Part shown: positions 1-10,985 of the stretch, one piece after another
How the letters are laid out: the number at the start of each line of letters is the position of its first letter
How positions within the stretch are numbered: position 1 is the stretch's first letter
NCBI GenBank assembly: GCA_014529385.2
Contig: CM043955.1
Coordinates: 149,433,640 to 149,497,639 of the forward strand
Length of the DNA stretch: 64,000 nucleotides
Direction: 5' to 3'
Source: Adiantum capillus-veneris
Taxonomy: Eukaryota; Streptophyta; Polypodiopsida; Polypodiales; Pteridaceae
Position numbers and translations under genes: made by a program
Notes under the pieces: generated by a model
Told to the model about the DNA's origin: nothing
Seen by the model: the letters and a program-made list of their open reading frames with translations, nothing else
Databases searched by the model: none

Positions 1-560
1 GTAATGGAGCAACAGTAGCAAGGGAAGAGACTAATAACACCACCATTTTGGACATAATGATCATCAATTAGTATTAAGAGTAGGAGTACCCTCACTTTTC
101 CTCAAGATGAGGACATCTCGAATCCCTAAGTTGGAGAGATTGTAATGTACCCAACATTTTTCAATAAACATATTTCATTTACTTTGCAAATATTAAAGTT
201 TTGCATTTTGTTGAGTCATAAAATGTTCAAACGGAACGATCAAATTGAAATCAAACTCTAAAATTATTAATTATGGCCTTTTCTCACTTGGAAACAGTAG
301 GTTAATGGAAAACTTAAGTCTGAAGTCTATTTCTATAGATAAGAGTTGCCCCTTAAGAAAGGAGGAGTATTTTTAGAAGAGAAGGAGTAGGAGTACTTTT
401 AGGAAAGAAAGAGTATTTTTACGAAAAGAGGAGCGAGTAAGGTTTAGAGTTCTTGTCTTGGAAGTCAAGCTTCTTCTAATATTAGAGAATCAGAATCGCA
501 CATCGGAATGTTTTCTCCAAAAAAACAAAAAAAATATTAAAAAAACTTAAGAGAGCTGTG
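1..560. other. AT-rich non-coding stretch, no gene seen
   Basis: I find no reading frame of interest or recognised domain. It holds A/T-rich sequence, several variants of 'gaggagtatttttag' around 360-430, and an AATAAA-like string near 165. It could be the outer part (U3) of the promoter-like region just downstream. Confidence 0.4.
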
Positions 561-617
561 AACGTGCACGAACTTATTTTTCCTATTCTTAGCTTATGCT
601 TTTGGCTCTTGAGAGCC

Positions 618-626
618 TATATAAAG
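618..626 (+). promoter_or_regulatory. TATA-box-like element (TATATAAAG)
   Basis: TATATAAAG lies about 35 bp upstream of a CT-rich leader-like tract beginning with 'ttccctcac'. The arrangement is typical of a plant core promoter or an LTR U3/R boundary. No LTR partner is visible in the window, so a cellular promoter and an orphan LTR are both possible. Confidence 0.35.
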
Positions 627-843
627 GACCTTCTTCCCTCACTTTCTATACACACACTCTGAGAAGCGGAAGCTCTCTTGCCTTGATGTCGGAGTTACCT
701 TCTCTCCCTCAACCTCTCTCCTTCAAGCTCACTCCCTTAAGCTCTTACCTTCAATCAATCTCCATCTCCAAGTCCCTCTCTACCATCGTCGTGTTGCCGT
801 TCAGATTCTTGAGTTCTCTCTTTCCTTTTCTCTACCTCAATAA

Positions 844-1008
844 CTGACTCAAAGCTTCAAGGATTCTCTTGTCGTTCCACCTCCAAGGAAGGTGCAAAAC
901 AAAGTATCATCTACTCCAATCATAACTCAAGCAGAGGTATTGACTCCACAAGAAGTTGAAGCCGTCCAACCTCCAACACGAGAGGCAATCGATCATGTCG
1001 CTAATCCG
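844..1008 (+). other. Possible exon of an unrecognised gene, ending at a GT splice donor
   Basis: A 55-codon open stretch follows a stop at 841-843 and ends exactly at a good donor (ccg|gtaaga, GT at 1009-1010). It encodes a Pro/Val/Glu-rich peptide containing QAEVLTPQEVEAVQPP. Together with the upstream TATA box and CT-rich leader it could be a first coding exon. I recognise no domain and cannot identify the following exon, so this is a weak call. Confidence 0.2.
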
Positions 1009-1379
1009 GTAAGATAAATTTATAATTTTGCATTGCTATTCATGTTGACTTGGGAAGCTAAGCATAGAGAATTCCTTAAACCATCCAAGAAATGTGATTC
1101 TATCACAAGAAACAAGCATATGTTTTCATAGATTAGTGAAAGAACTGTTTGATAAATTATCACTATTTGTTAAATTGTTATTACTTGATAAATTGTTATT
1201 GTTTGATAAGTTGACACTGATTGATATGAAGAGTTTGTTGATCATGTTTGAAGAATCGTTTAAAGAGAAGAATTGTTGAAAGAGTATCTTTTGTTCCTCA
1301 CGGGTAGCGAGATGATTCCGTGGTTAGCAGAGATTAAGCTAAGGTTATCAACTCTCTTTTGTTCCTCACGGTTAGTGGG

Positions 1380-1512
1380 CCTCGCAGGTAGCGGGATACC
1401 TAGTGGTTACCAAGATGCCTCGTGGTTTGCGGGATGCCTTGCGGGTAACGAGATGCCTGGCGGTTTGCAAGATGCCTCGCAATTAGCGGGATGCCTCGCG
1501 ATTAGCGAGATG
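1380..1512. repeat. 19-bp minisatellite, seven head-to-tail units
   Basis: Seven consecutive 19-bp units, consensus close to CCTCGCGGTTAGCGGGATG, start at 1380, 1399, 1418, 1437, 1456, 1475 and 1494. More degenerate units extend on both sides, roughly 1297-1380 and 1525-1585. Nineteen is not a multiple of three, yet one plus-strand frame stays open (1273-1590). Its translation therefore repeats every 19 residues, that is every three DNA units. The peptide is probably accidental. Confidence 0.85.
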
Positions 1513-1590
1513 GAAAGGTTGCGTAATTCACGGTTAGCAGATAAATCCTTTGCAAAGGCTCTGAGTCCACGGGTAGCGGTAAACTCATAA

Positions 1591-2293
1591 GAAATTGGAA
1601 AAGTTATTTTTGTTGATATATAGGGTTGTCTTTATTAGGCTTTGTTTGAATTGTTTTGGTATTGTTTTAAGGGCTGCATAAAAGAATCTGTGTTTGGAAT
1701 TAATTAAGGAACATTGTTTGTATATGTAAAATAGTGTGGTAGTAATTAAAAAGCATGCTAAAAAGCGTGAGTGTGGGGTGGAAAGTGGGGGTTGGCTCAT
1801 TGCCAGTCAAGGATGGGTGGTCTCGATTAGTCAAGAAACTCTCCACTCCCTCTTATTAAGAGAAGCGAAAGTAGAGACTCATTGCACCAAGAGTCAAGAA
1901 GTCCCAAATATACGTGCCCCTGAAAGTTATGGACTTGATTAGCTTAGTTAGTTCAGATTAAGTCTAATATCATATTTATTGGTTATGGATGGCGTCCGTG
2001 CCTCTATAACGTGAGGTAAAAGGCATTGTTTATGGATTCTAAATATGTCAATGAGATTTCATCTTTATGTTAGGAAATAGTTTTCATTAGAATCCTTGAT
2101 TTATAGACCTGGCTTGTGGTGTATGACTCTTATAACCACAAACATGATGGATAGAGGACTTCCTCTCTTCTGTTGCTCGTATCTCTACTTTGTGGAAATG
2201 TAGTAGGGTGTTGTCAACAGAGAAGAAGAATATAGAAAGGCCATCTATCAAGTCACCCCAATCTTATGTGGGTTGGGAACCTCACAGGCGCAC
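1591..2293. other. No gene recognised
   Basis: Only short chance frames are present. The last part, from about 2220, runs into the Copia RNase H remnant and probably belongs to its badly decayed upstream portion. Confidence 0.35.
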
Positions 2294-2383
2294 ACAAGTG
2301 AAAATCCTGCAGACATGTTTACAAAGGTGGTCAACAAGGAGAAGTTGAGCTTTTACTCATCTTCAATCGGCATTCAAGGATAA
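2294..2383 (+). pseudogene. Copia retrotransposon RNase H C-terminus (fragment)
   Basis: Thirty codons read TSENPADMFTKVV..., followed by KEKLSFYSSSIGIQG and a stop at 2381-2383. The (E)NPADMFTK string is the hallmark of the last RNase H helix of plant Ty1/Copia polyproteins. It is followed after about 50 bp by a polypurine-like aagtgggaga and then an LTR start, as expected at a Copia 3' end. The upstream RNase H and RT are not recognisable, so this is a truncated remnant. Confidence 0.75.
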
Positions 2384-2443
2384 AAAACCAGGATGGAAAA
2401 CAGTCACAGTTTTGGTGTGTAGATCAATCTCCAAGTGGGAGAT

Positions 2444-3000
2444 TATTAAGTACAAAGCCTAATTTATGCCTTGTAATTTTTTGTATTAAAAAGGCACATT
2501 TGTAAGCCCCCCATTATGAAGAGAAGCCATAGTGCGTGAAGAAAAATCACTCACCACAGGAAATCAAAATTTCACAGCCAGTCTCGAGTTTTGCTCGAGA
2601 CTTGGCTTCGCCAGAATATTATGGCTGGACGCCGGCCAAAAAGTGGTCAAAAAATGGCCGAGCGGTGGTCGGTAGTCAATTGCCAATGGTGGCCGGAGGT
2701 CAAAAGTCAATGGCCCGGCTGGTGTCCAATTTCAAGGCGGACTTGTCTTCTCAAGGGCGGTCATACATGGGCACATTAAAGAGTCCAACTTGGACTTGTC
2801 TACACAAGGACGTCTACACACGGTTGCCTCGCATGAGAGAGGGCAACCCTTTTGGCCTATAAGGGAGACCTCTTCTACACACAAAAGTCATTGTGGTGTA
2901 TTGTGAATTTTATGTGAGATGGTGAGAGAGTGAAGCTTGATATCTTTGAAACAGGACACTAGCCATAAATGCAAGTAGTTGCATGGTGAAAGCATGTTTT
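2444..3000 (+). repeat. Copia 3' LTR, right boundary uncertain
   Basis: The polypurine tract aagtgggaga (2433-2442) is followed by TATTAAGTACAAAGCC, resembling an LTR start with TG mutated to TA. The segment contains a candidate TATA box (cctataaggg, about 2857-2866) and a leader-like stretch after it. No second copy lies in the window, so the right end is only a guess. The 108-aa frame inside it (2536-2862) is not a gene. Confidence 0.5.
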
Positions 3001-3600
3001 GGTGGTACCACTATTTCACTTTTAGGGGATACCTCTAGAGACTACTTTTGAAGGAGAAATGTGATTTATTAAAAATAAAAGGGTAATTTTAAAATATTAA
3101 TCGTCCAATAGTTTGAATACTGAATTGTAACCACTCATTGTATGGGAGGGGTGGGTGGATCACTTATTGCACGTAACGATGGAACGTGTTGTCCTTCTTG
3201 CATGTCCCATTTTTTACATTCCCATTATCACTCAAAACTTCTCAGGTGGGTGCGCTTGAGGAGTAGCTCTTCTTCGGACTTCCTTCGTGCTAGGATAGAT
3301 TTCTTCCTCAAGGAGCTCTACTGCAGTTGAAAGGTAAAACCTAATCTCTATTCAAGCTGCTCTCCATGCATGTCATTTAGATTGCAGGTCGTGTTTTGCA
3401 TGTCCTATTTTTGCATTCCCACCATGTATATACTCAAGCTACTCTGCAGGCATTAGCCTTCTCTCCCTTCTTTGCCCATGCCACACTATGAGGGCACCTA
3501 GCCATGGTTTACCAAGCCACAGGACCTTGAAGACCATGATTCAAGAACCTGCATTTGAAGATTAGACCCCTCCGCCTAATGAGCTAGCAAAGCAAAGCAA
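3001..3600. other. No gene seen; possible upstream sequence of the next pseudogene
   Basis: No recognised domain. From about 3490 the sequence looks like an exon that ends at a donor (tcaatag|gtatgt, GT at 3666-3667). A similar exon/donor arrangement precedes the related copy at 7531 (gcattg|gtacat, GT at 7403-7404). Confidence 0.3.
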
Positions 3601-3801
3601 ACCCCTACGCAGTCCATTGAAACTGGAGGCATCCAACTCAAAGGTGTCAACAAAGTCATCAATAGGTATGTATGCGTCTACTTTGCATTGTGTTTTCCAT
3701 TGTTGCAATGGTTGTAAAGTTGGTCTTTCAACAAGATTTTTTTTCTGGTGCTTGCAATGTTTGAGTACCCATGCCTATCCAGATTTTGATATTCGGCCAA
3801 G

Positions 3802-4716
3802 GAACTACATGAGGAGCACAACCTTAGCCTAGACAAGAGGTTGCCTGAAGAGCTCAAAGAAAAAGATATCCCTGAGGAGGAGTGGTTGAGTGTTTTCAAG
3901 CGCTTGCACAAGAAAAACACAAAGCTATTTCTTCACCATATGAGGGATGAATTTTTCAATGAGTGCAGTCTTTTGTACCATAAGGTATATCAAGCGGCCC
4001 CATCCAGTGGTGAGCTTCTAGCAAAATTTGCATGGGGATTCGTGTATGAGAGGTGTCAAGCAGCATCGACTGATCTGATGACACATCACATTGCATGGGC
4101 AAGGTTCAATGGAGCCATCCTTGACAATTGCAAGATGCAAAAAGGGGGGTTAGAGAAAAGAATCAACAAGTTTCGTGTTGGTTATGGTTTCATCAACAAA
4201 TAACCATAGATGTTCATGATGGCACCTTATCATCAATACCAACAATGTCGACAAGCAAGCTCTAGGCATGCGAGATAATAGAGAAGGGATGTATATTCAG
4301 CAGGTAGTGGACATGGCAGGGGGAAGCAATGCCAAAGAGGATGACCTACAAAAGGAGTTGGCTTGGGTGAAAGAGTAGCTGCATGAGAAGAGGGACATGT
4401 GGCTCAAAAATGAAGGGTTGTTCTCTGCTTACAGTGGCTTCTACACTAAGTTGGAGCAACTAAACAAGGAGCTGGAGGTGCTCAAGAACTCAGTGAGTTC
4501 TGATCCGAGAGAGGTTGAATGCAAGGAGGCAGAGGTCAAAGCCATCACCAAAATGTTTTCCAGAGCAGGTGCCAAGAGTGATTTGGCCAAGTTAAAGAAG
4601 AGTTGGACTCCTTGCAAATGAGGTTGTTGCTCAAATTGCAAGAAAAGTGCTTGTACTTCTCTAAAATTACGGAGAAACTACTTGAGTTATGCATGAGTGG
4701 TTATCATGCTAAATAA
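3802..4716 (+). pseudogene. Unrecognised family, copy 1: 'ELHEE' domain plus coiled coil
   Basis: I do not recognise the family. The region opens after an AG acceptor (ggccaag|gaactacat) with ELHEEHNLSLDKRL and continues through EEEWLSVFK, KLFLHHMRDEF, ECSLLYHKVYQ and FVYERCQ to a stop at 4201. After about 130 bp of stop-containing sequence a second block (about 4336-4716) encodes a Glu/Lys/Leu coiled coil with LEQLNKELEVLKN and DPREVECKEAEV. That block has one internal TAG at 4376-4378 and a one-base frameshift near 4597, after which the frame ends at 4714-4716. The copy at 7531-8418 has the same order of blocks and the same flanking splice-site arrangement. Stops and the frameshift say this copy is dead. 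Conserved intron positions argue for DNA-level duplication rather than retroposition. Confidence 0.6.
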
Positions 4717-4931
4717 GGTGCATAGAAAGTGCTTATAGATAGCTTCATAGTTCTTATTAGGTGCTTAGATAGTATTGAGAAGTGCCTCATACTGCTCAAT
4801 GGAGATTAGAAAGAGCTACAACGTGCTTACAAGGTCATTGGAGACTGCTTAGCAAGTGGTTAGCAACTTTTTAGAAGTCTTTCATAGTGCTCAATGGTGC
4901 TAAGAAAGTGCTTAGAAATGCACACAAATTT

Positions 4932-5738
4932 ATGTCGCCTGCAAAGGAATTTCATACAGAGCATGGATTGCCATTGGAGGGGGTTGATCCTCATACCTTG
5001 ACAGGGAGCAATGACATTATTGAGGAGCAGTGGGACTATGTCTTCATACGCCCAAAGCTTTTTCACGGTAGTCAAAAGAAAGTGAAGGCATAGAATCTTT
5101 GTGGAGACATTGGGATGTGTACCAAGAGGGTCCCTTCATGTATGAAGTAAGGACTCAGTTTGCAAAGGCCTTTTCATTGAAAAATTACACGACAACCACC
5201 TCATCCCCTAGAAAACATCAAATTGCACGGGTTGTCTTTGTAGAGAGGGCAATGAAAGCCTCTGCAAAGCAAGATCAAGAGGTGGGAAGACCAAATGAGT
5301 GGTAGAGGGAGAGGTTCCAAAACCACTGGTGCTTCTGCTAGACCATTAGTGAAAATAGAAGGTATGCATGTACCATTGTCAAGTGTGCCTACAAGAGGGT
5401 GCTTGGTACAATTGGAACAGGAGGATCAGAGTACTTGCATCAATGAAGGATATTGCAGAGGAAAGATTACAAGTTCCAAAGTCAAGACTAGAGGATGCAA
5501 AGATGTAGGTGGAGCATGAAGTTAAAGAATTGCATATGGCTGAGGGTGCTCAAATATCAAACACTCTAGCCATGCAGTTACAAACATAGGTTGATTGCAT
5601 ACAAGACCCTACAAATCGACAATGTTTGATTGATTCACTTTTGCAATTCACATGTACCGTTGTAGAGAACATTGTTGAATTAGAAGCCAAAGTGGCCATG
5701 CAAAGGTGTGTGACATCTCACCCTCCTACATGTGTTTG
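4932..5738 (+). pseudogene. Unrecognised family, copy 3 (most degenerate)
   Basis: The block starts KEFHTEHGLPLEG and continues EEQWDYVF, aligning to the first 40 or so residues of the copies at 3802 and 7531, then diverges and stops at 5091-5093. Further on, 5095-5305 and about 5440-5738 can be read as Lys/Glu-rich helical peptides (EERLQVPKSRLEDAK, TVVENIVELEAKVAMQ) interrupted by single stops. These look like a coiled-coil tail equivalent to that of the other two copies. It could be the remnant of a complete third gene. No function can be assigned. Confidence 0.45.
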
Positions 5739-5964
5739 AGTTTTTATTGGAGTGTGTGGTTTCACTCCCATGTGGTTTTGTGGTAATGTATGTTTTGGAG
5801 AGTATGGTTGTGTGTTATATGTTGTATAGCACAATACATTTGTGCACAATATATGTACTTTATGCTAATAATATAGCCCTCATCTTCAACGAGTGTGTGT
5901 GGTTATGTGTTGTATGTTTTATAGCACAATCTATTTGTACTATGTGCTATATAGGAAAATCTAA

Positions 5965-7030
5965 ATGCTATATGGTAGCACTTATCTTCCTGGAATGTGT
6001 GTGGTTATGTGGTATGTGTTCTGTGTGGTTGGCATTGTGGATGCTATGGAAGTTGATGCTAGCACAGATGATGCTACTGTTGATGCTAATGTAAGTGATG
6101 TTGGCAATGATGGTATTATTGATGCTATGGTGGTTGATGCTAGCCTAGATGCTATTATTGATGGTAATGGGGCAGCTACTGGCATAGGTGGTATTTTTGA
6201 TGCAGATGAAACCTTTGGGGATAGCAAAGGTAAAGGTACAAAGGTCCCCATTGACAGAGTAGCTGGATTAGGAGAGGTAGAAGGTATAGATGACATTGAG
6301 GCCCAAGATGGGGCAGACTGTCCAACTAAGGCTGCTGCCCCTACAGACATATGTGATGTAGCTAATACCACTATGGGTGCAGATGCCATTGTTGTGCATA
6401 GTAGAGGTAAAGATACAGAGGTCCCCACTGAGAGAGAACTTGGATCAGGTGAGGTAGTGGATACAAGTGATGTCATGTTTGCCACAAACAGAAGTGAGGC
6501 AGCTAATGTTGATTGTGATGAATAGGGCATAAAGGGAACTATGTTTGAGAGGAAAGGGAGGATAGAGGTCCCCACTGAGAGAGTTGCTACCCCTGCATGC
6601 ATATGTGATTCATCTAATACTCTTGTAGATAAGGCCAAGGTTGTTAGTGCAGATGCCATTGCTAGGGATAGCAAAGTTGAAGGCACAGACGTCCCCACCG
6701 ATAGAGTACCTGGATCAAGAGTCAGTGGATATAGGTGATGTCATGGATACCAAAGACACAAATGTGGAAGCTAATGCTGATAGTGATGATGGGGCTAAAG
6801 GAGATATGTTTAAGAGGAAAGAGAGGGCAGACACAACTGAGACCAATACTGATGATAGTGATGATGAGGCCATAGAAGAAAATATGTTTGAGAGGAAAGA
6901 GAGAACAGAGCCCCTTGTGGTCATGCCTCTACATGTAGCGCAACTTGAGGTTGCGTCTCGTGAGGACGAGAAGAGAAGGAAAAGCTTATGCATTATATTG
7001 GATGTGAATTTCCTACTCATGAAGAGGTGA
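5965..7030 (+). pseudogene. Acidic, internally repetitive ORF (broken), unrecognised
   Basis: Asp/Ala/Val-rich coding-like sequence (VDASTDDATVDANVSDVG...) in one frame to a TAG at 6523-6525. It continues in the same frame to 6738 and then shifts to another frame until 7030. It contains diverged repeats: VPIDRVAGLGEVEGIDD, VPTERELGSGEVVDTSD and VPTDRVPGS with the same lead-in (DSKGKGT / HSRGKDT / DSKVEGT), and a second repeated phrase, MFERKGR / MFKRKER / MFERKER. The style is that of an intrinsically disordered acidic region. Its position between copies 3 and 2 of the ELHEE family suggests it is an exon or insert of the same gene cluster, but this is inference. The strong composition bias also keeps the minus strand open (5982-6698), which I treat as a shadow. 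Confidence 0.45.
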
Positions 7031-7087
7031 CCAGTAAACTACTCCAAAGGTAGACCAAGAAGCTTTGTGCCTGCTGTGGCCAAAAAA

Positions 7088-7195
<108 letters not shown>

Positions 7196-7530
7196 AATTG
7201 AGCAATGTGTTTGTTTGAGGACATTGTGAATCATGGATTGTGTTTTTTGGTTTGTACAGTGATATAAAGACTCCACAGCAAAAGTGCACCATGGCAGCAA
7301 CAACTGATTGTGGTTCAGCCTAGCATGCTTTCATCCAGTAGCAAGCCTAGGAACTCCACAACATTGGGCATAAAGTCTAAAACTATCGCGACAAAAGCAT
7401 TGGTACATATCAACTCTGTCTCTTCAATTGTAGAAATGTTCTTTTCTATGTTTGTTTACTCTGTCAAATGTGGTTTGTAGCAAGATCTTCCTAATGCCCC
7501 AAGCAAACTCGATTTTTCTACACATAAGAG

Positions 7531-8418
7531 GAGTTGCATGAGGAGTATGGCCTTAGCTTGGAGGGCAAGCTCTATCGGCACCTCGGTGAGGCTGATGTCA
7601 CAGATCAAGATTGGTTTTTGGTCTTCATGAAGAAAAGGGAGAAGGGCTCTAAAATCTTTCTACATATGATGCGACCTGAGTTTGTAGACGAATGCAGGTT
7701 ATTGTTTCACAAAGTCTACCAAAGCATGCCAGCCAACAAAGAGATCATACACAAGTTTGCATCATTTTTTGTGTACGAGTGATGCCCAACTGCTTGGCAA
7801 GATCCTGCAAGTCAAAAGGTTGCATAAGCTGCTTTTGGTGAACAGGTTTTGGACCATTGCAAGAAGCTTCCGGGTGGCATTGATAAGAAAGTAAAGAATT
7901 GGCTGGAGAACAATGAGAGGACATCACTTCAGCCCCTTCGTCTTGACAATGTTGGGGCAAGTCAAAAAACTGGGCAAAATGCTCTCTTTTCTGGTAGCAC
8001 TTCTCTAGTTAGTGCCTCCTTCATAAGACAGCAAGTAAAAGCACATGTGGAGCATATTTTGGATGCAAAAAGGGATGCATTAAAGGTTTTGAACACAACA
8101 TTGGATAATGTGAGAGTAGAGCTACAAGACAGGAACCAAAATATGTGGAAGATACAAGGGACATCTTCAATTGCGGTTGTGCTTCAGGGGCAATTTCAAG
8201 AGCTCCATATATTGCGCTCCAATATGAAGGGAGCTGTCAATACTGACCCTGATTTTTTGGTGATTGAAGGCAAGATGGCTGCTCTAACTAGTGCACTCAC
8301 ATCTCTTGGGGCCAATGCAGGCAGCTCGAACATAAACGATGAGGTGGATCATCTCCAAGTATTTGTTGACCAAGTCAAAGCAGGATTTTGTTTGTGTGGT
8401 AATGCCCTAGGTACTTGA
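7531..8418 (+). pseudogene. Unrecognised family, copy 2: best-preserved 'ELHEE' domain plus coiled coil
   Basis: After an AG acceptor the exon reads ELHEEYGLSLEGKL, then DQDWFLVFMKK, KIFLHMMRPEF, ECRLLFHKVYQ and KFASFFVYE, ending in a TGA at 7780-7782. Homology to copy 1 continues beyond the stop: FGEQVLDHCKKLPGG here against FNGAILDNCKMQKGG there. A long frame (7849-8418) then encodes KKVKNWLENNER, a Ser/Thr linker, and a coiled coil (QQVKAHVEHILDAKRDALK, FQELHILRSNMKG, DPDFLVIEGKM, VDHLQVFVDQVKAG). The domain block plus helical C-terminus suggests a roughly 300-residue protein. Two in-frame stops between the halves, at 7780-7782 and 7828-7830, make it a pseudogene unless an unseen intron removes them. 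No family name can be given. Confidence 0.6.
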
Positions 8419-9600
8419 CATGGTACTCTCTTCTATTTAGGTGGTTGTTTTTGTCATGCCAGTTATTTCTGTTTATGTGGTAATGCCCTAGGTACTTGAC
8501 ATGGTACTCTGTTTAATGTAGGTGGTTGTTTTTGCCATGCCAGTTATTTTTGTTATGGTGCTAAGTGCCCAACCTACCTGACAAGGTAGTTTTTTCTATT
8601 GTGGGGTTCTTTTGTGACATTGCTATTTTTCTGTTAGGTGGTAGAATCCAAGGTACTTTATATGGTAGTTTTTTCTTTTTTTATACTTTGGTTTTGCACT
8701 CTTGTTTAGTTCTATCATGGTAATAGTGCCCAAGGTACTTGGCATGGTAGTTTCTTTTAACATGGCTCTCTTTTTGTTACGGTGACATTGACCAAGTACT
8801 TTTCCATGGTGATTTTTTTTGTTATGGGTGTTTGTTTTTTCCATGGAATTTTGTATGTTATTGTGGTACTTGTCAAGATAGTTTTTTCTACCATGATAGG
8901 TGCACGGGTCATGGCTATTTTTCCAGGTATCATGTAATGGCCAAAATGCCTGTCATGGTACTTCTTTTGATCATGGTGGTGTTTTTTTCATGGCAGTATT
9001 TCCTGCTATGGTACTTTTCTTTTGTTATGGTTGTAGCACCCAAGTTACTTTTCTACTTTCCATGGTATATGTCATTACCTTAGAGGTTTTTTGGAAAGCC
9101 ATCTCTGTTATGGTGGCAGTGCCCATGGTACATTTTCATGGTTTTTTCTGCTATGGTTGATTGTTTCTTTAAGGAAGTTTGTTTGCTATGGTGGTTGTGC
9201 CCAAGGTACTTGTAAAGGTAGTTTTTTCTACCAAGGTGGTTGTAGGGTCATTGTTGATTAGTGTGTAGTGCCCAAGTTACCTGTCAATGTACTTTGTTTT
9301 TTGTCATGGTGGCTTTTTTATCATGACAGTCTTTCCTGTTATGGTAATAGCTTTTGCCTTGAATTTTTTAATAGAATGGCAGTTTTTGTTATGGTGGTAG
9401 TGTCCAAGGTACTTTTCTACCTTCCATGGTATTGTTCATTGCCTTGGTGGTTTTCTGGAGTGCTAGTTATTTTGTTACGTGGCAGTGTCCAAAGTACTTT
9501 TTTATGGTAGTTTTTTCTGCTAAAGGTACTTGTCAGGGTACTTTGGGCTATAATGGTGCTTCTCAGATCTAATCCTTGTGGTCGTTTTGTTCTTCATTTG
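8419..9600. repeat. T-rich degenerate repeat field built on GGTACTT / CATGGTA motifs
   Basis: About 1.2 kb in which phrases such as 'cccaaggtacttg', 'catggtagtttttt' and 'gttatggtggtagtg' recur every 60-100 bp with many substitutions. The first two units (8395-8440 and 8480-8525) are close to identical. Short open frames here are Phe/Val-rich by composition only. It probably represents an intron that has filled with a decayed minisatellite. Confidence 0.6.
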
Positions 9601-9602
9601 TC

Positions 9603-9787
9603 ATGCAAAAAGAAGTGACTAACTTGGAAGCATCAGTGAGTACGTGTGTGCAGCAGATCAACTTTTGTGAGAGCATGTTGGAGCAGGTGAAGGCTGGTGA
9701 CACAATGTTACTGCTTTCGACAGTTGTTGGCTAGCACTTGAGTCACTTGCAAGCTCTACAGTCTCTGTTCCAGGACTATTTGACGCA
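9603..9787 (+). other. Possible coiled-coil exon related to the preceding family
   Basis: The sequence reads MQKEVTNLEASVSTCVQQ and CESMLEQVKAG up to a TAG at 9731-9733, then HLSHLQALQSLFQDYLTHV in the same frame. The EQVKAG string echoes DQVKAG at the end of copy 2, and the helical pattern matches. It may be another exon of the same decayed gene or of a fourth copy. Confidence 0.3.
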
Positions 9788-10185
9788 TGTGGTCTTGCAT
9801 TTATGTCTTCCCATGTGGTTTGTGTATACACGCTAGCATGTGGTCATGCATACCATGCTCTGTGTTTTGCAGCATGGCTTGGATCAAAGACGGTATGTGC
9901 GGGCGTCTCTTGCAAGATTAGTATTCCAAATTCACTTGAATCAACGCTCCTGCATACAGGTTGGTTGCCGTTGCTCCAAATCTCATATAAATTCAAGAAC
10001 TGTTCAGGTTGCCTTCAAGTATCTGCTGATTGCACAAGCCTGAACTTCACTGATGTGCTTGCAGGTTCTTGCCATATTCCTTGTGTGGCATCGATACAGG
10101 ATGATGTGCCAAAGGTTGTGCTACAAGCTACTCCTAAAGCCCATAGTGTGGACTCCAGTGAGGGCACTCCAGCTGTAAGGTAGAC
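9788..10185 (+). other. Cys/His-rich exon resembling half of a RING-H2 finger
   Basis: The frame ending in the stop at 10181-10183 contains LACGHAYHALCFAAWLGSKT, followed by CAGVSC. The spacing C-x-H-x2-H-x2-C and the following Trp-Leu resemble the second half of RING-H2 domains. The last cysteine pair is C-x4-C instead of C-x2-C, however, and a convincing first C-x2-C pair is missing; only scattered Cys occur upstream (ACGLAF, HVVC). The rest is Ser/Cys-rich and unrecognised. A degenerate E3-ligase exon or chance are both possible. It lies between coiled-coil and Ser/Pro/Lys-rich exons of the same strand. Confidence 0.25.
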
Positions 10186-10985
10186 CCCCCTGTAAGGACA
10201 GCAGCAGCTGAACCACAACCAAGCGAAAGCAGTCCAAAGGAAGATGCAACAGTTGACAATGAGGAGGCAATAGCGCAAGAGGGAGTGGATGAAATACAGT
10301 GCATGGTAGCTGGTGATGAGAATCCAGATTCTCCCACCTTTCTTAGTGACATGGTGAAGGTGTCAAAGAAGCGCAGAAAAATGGCGATGGTAAGTGGTAA
10401 TGGTATTGGACTTGTCAACTTCTAGGCAATGTCTACATGGGGCTGATGTGTTGTTATATGACATAGGTGGACCTTCCAAAAAGAATAGACCTTCAGAGTC
10501 CACACATTCAAAGCAGCATGCTCAACATGTAAATGCAGATATGGGAGAGAGGGAAGCACCCAGATCACCTCCTGTCGTGAAGAAGACTCCCAGAAAGAGT
10601 ACACCCCTCCGCAATCCTTCTAATGTTTCCACCCCCCAAGCCTCAAGTTTGCAAGAAATTGTGACTCTTCAATTGTAATACAAGAATTTGTGATTCTTGA
10701 TTTTGAATGCAAAAGAAACTTTTCTGTCGACCTCTATGTTTTTGTCGCTTTTATGTTTCATAAGCGCAGTGTCTATGTTTTTGTCGGCCTCTATGTTTTT
10801 GTCGCTTTTATGTCAAATATTGCCTCGTATTTATTTTTCAATGTTGAATGTTTTCTTTTACAGAGCGTCCAAATGAAAGGGGACCCTCAAGCTGTCCGTA
10901 GAGGAAATCATCATCATCAAAGATCCCCCAAAGTACATTCCCCCATCTATCTCCTCCTTGCCATATGATGATCCACCAAACCAGC
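10186..10985 (+). other. Ser/Pro/Lys-rich exon remnants of an unrecognised gene
   Basis: From 10186 a frame reads an acidic/Ser-rich tail (EPQPSESSPKEDATVDNEE, then FLSDMVKVSKKRRKMAMVS), interrupted near 10400. The piece 10465-10675 (KKNRPSESTHSKQHAQHV, SPPVVKKTPRKSTPLRNPS) is basic and Pro-rich, like a disordered nuclear tail. Another frame at about 10880-10984 reads LKLSVEEIIIIKDPPKYIPP and SLPYDDPPNQPSYQILM, ending at atg|gtacat, which could be a donor. These look like separate exons of one eroded gene. There is no recognisable domain, and the frames cannot be joined with confidence. Confidence 0.3.

Noticed and set aside
2536-2862. 108-codon frame with Trp/Gly/Lys-rich peptide
   Set aside because: Lies inside the Copia LTR following the RNase H remnant; no homology or coding context.
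5732-6094. Hydrophobic 120-codon frame that could look like a membrane protein
   Set aside because: Composition of T/G-rich sequence (tgtgtggttatgtg repeats) with no conserved motif; overlaps the better-supported acidic frame.
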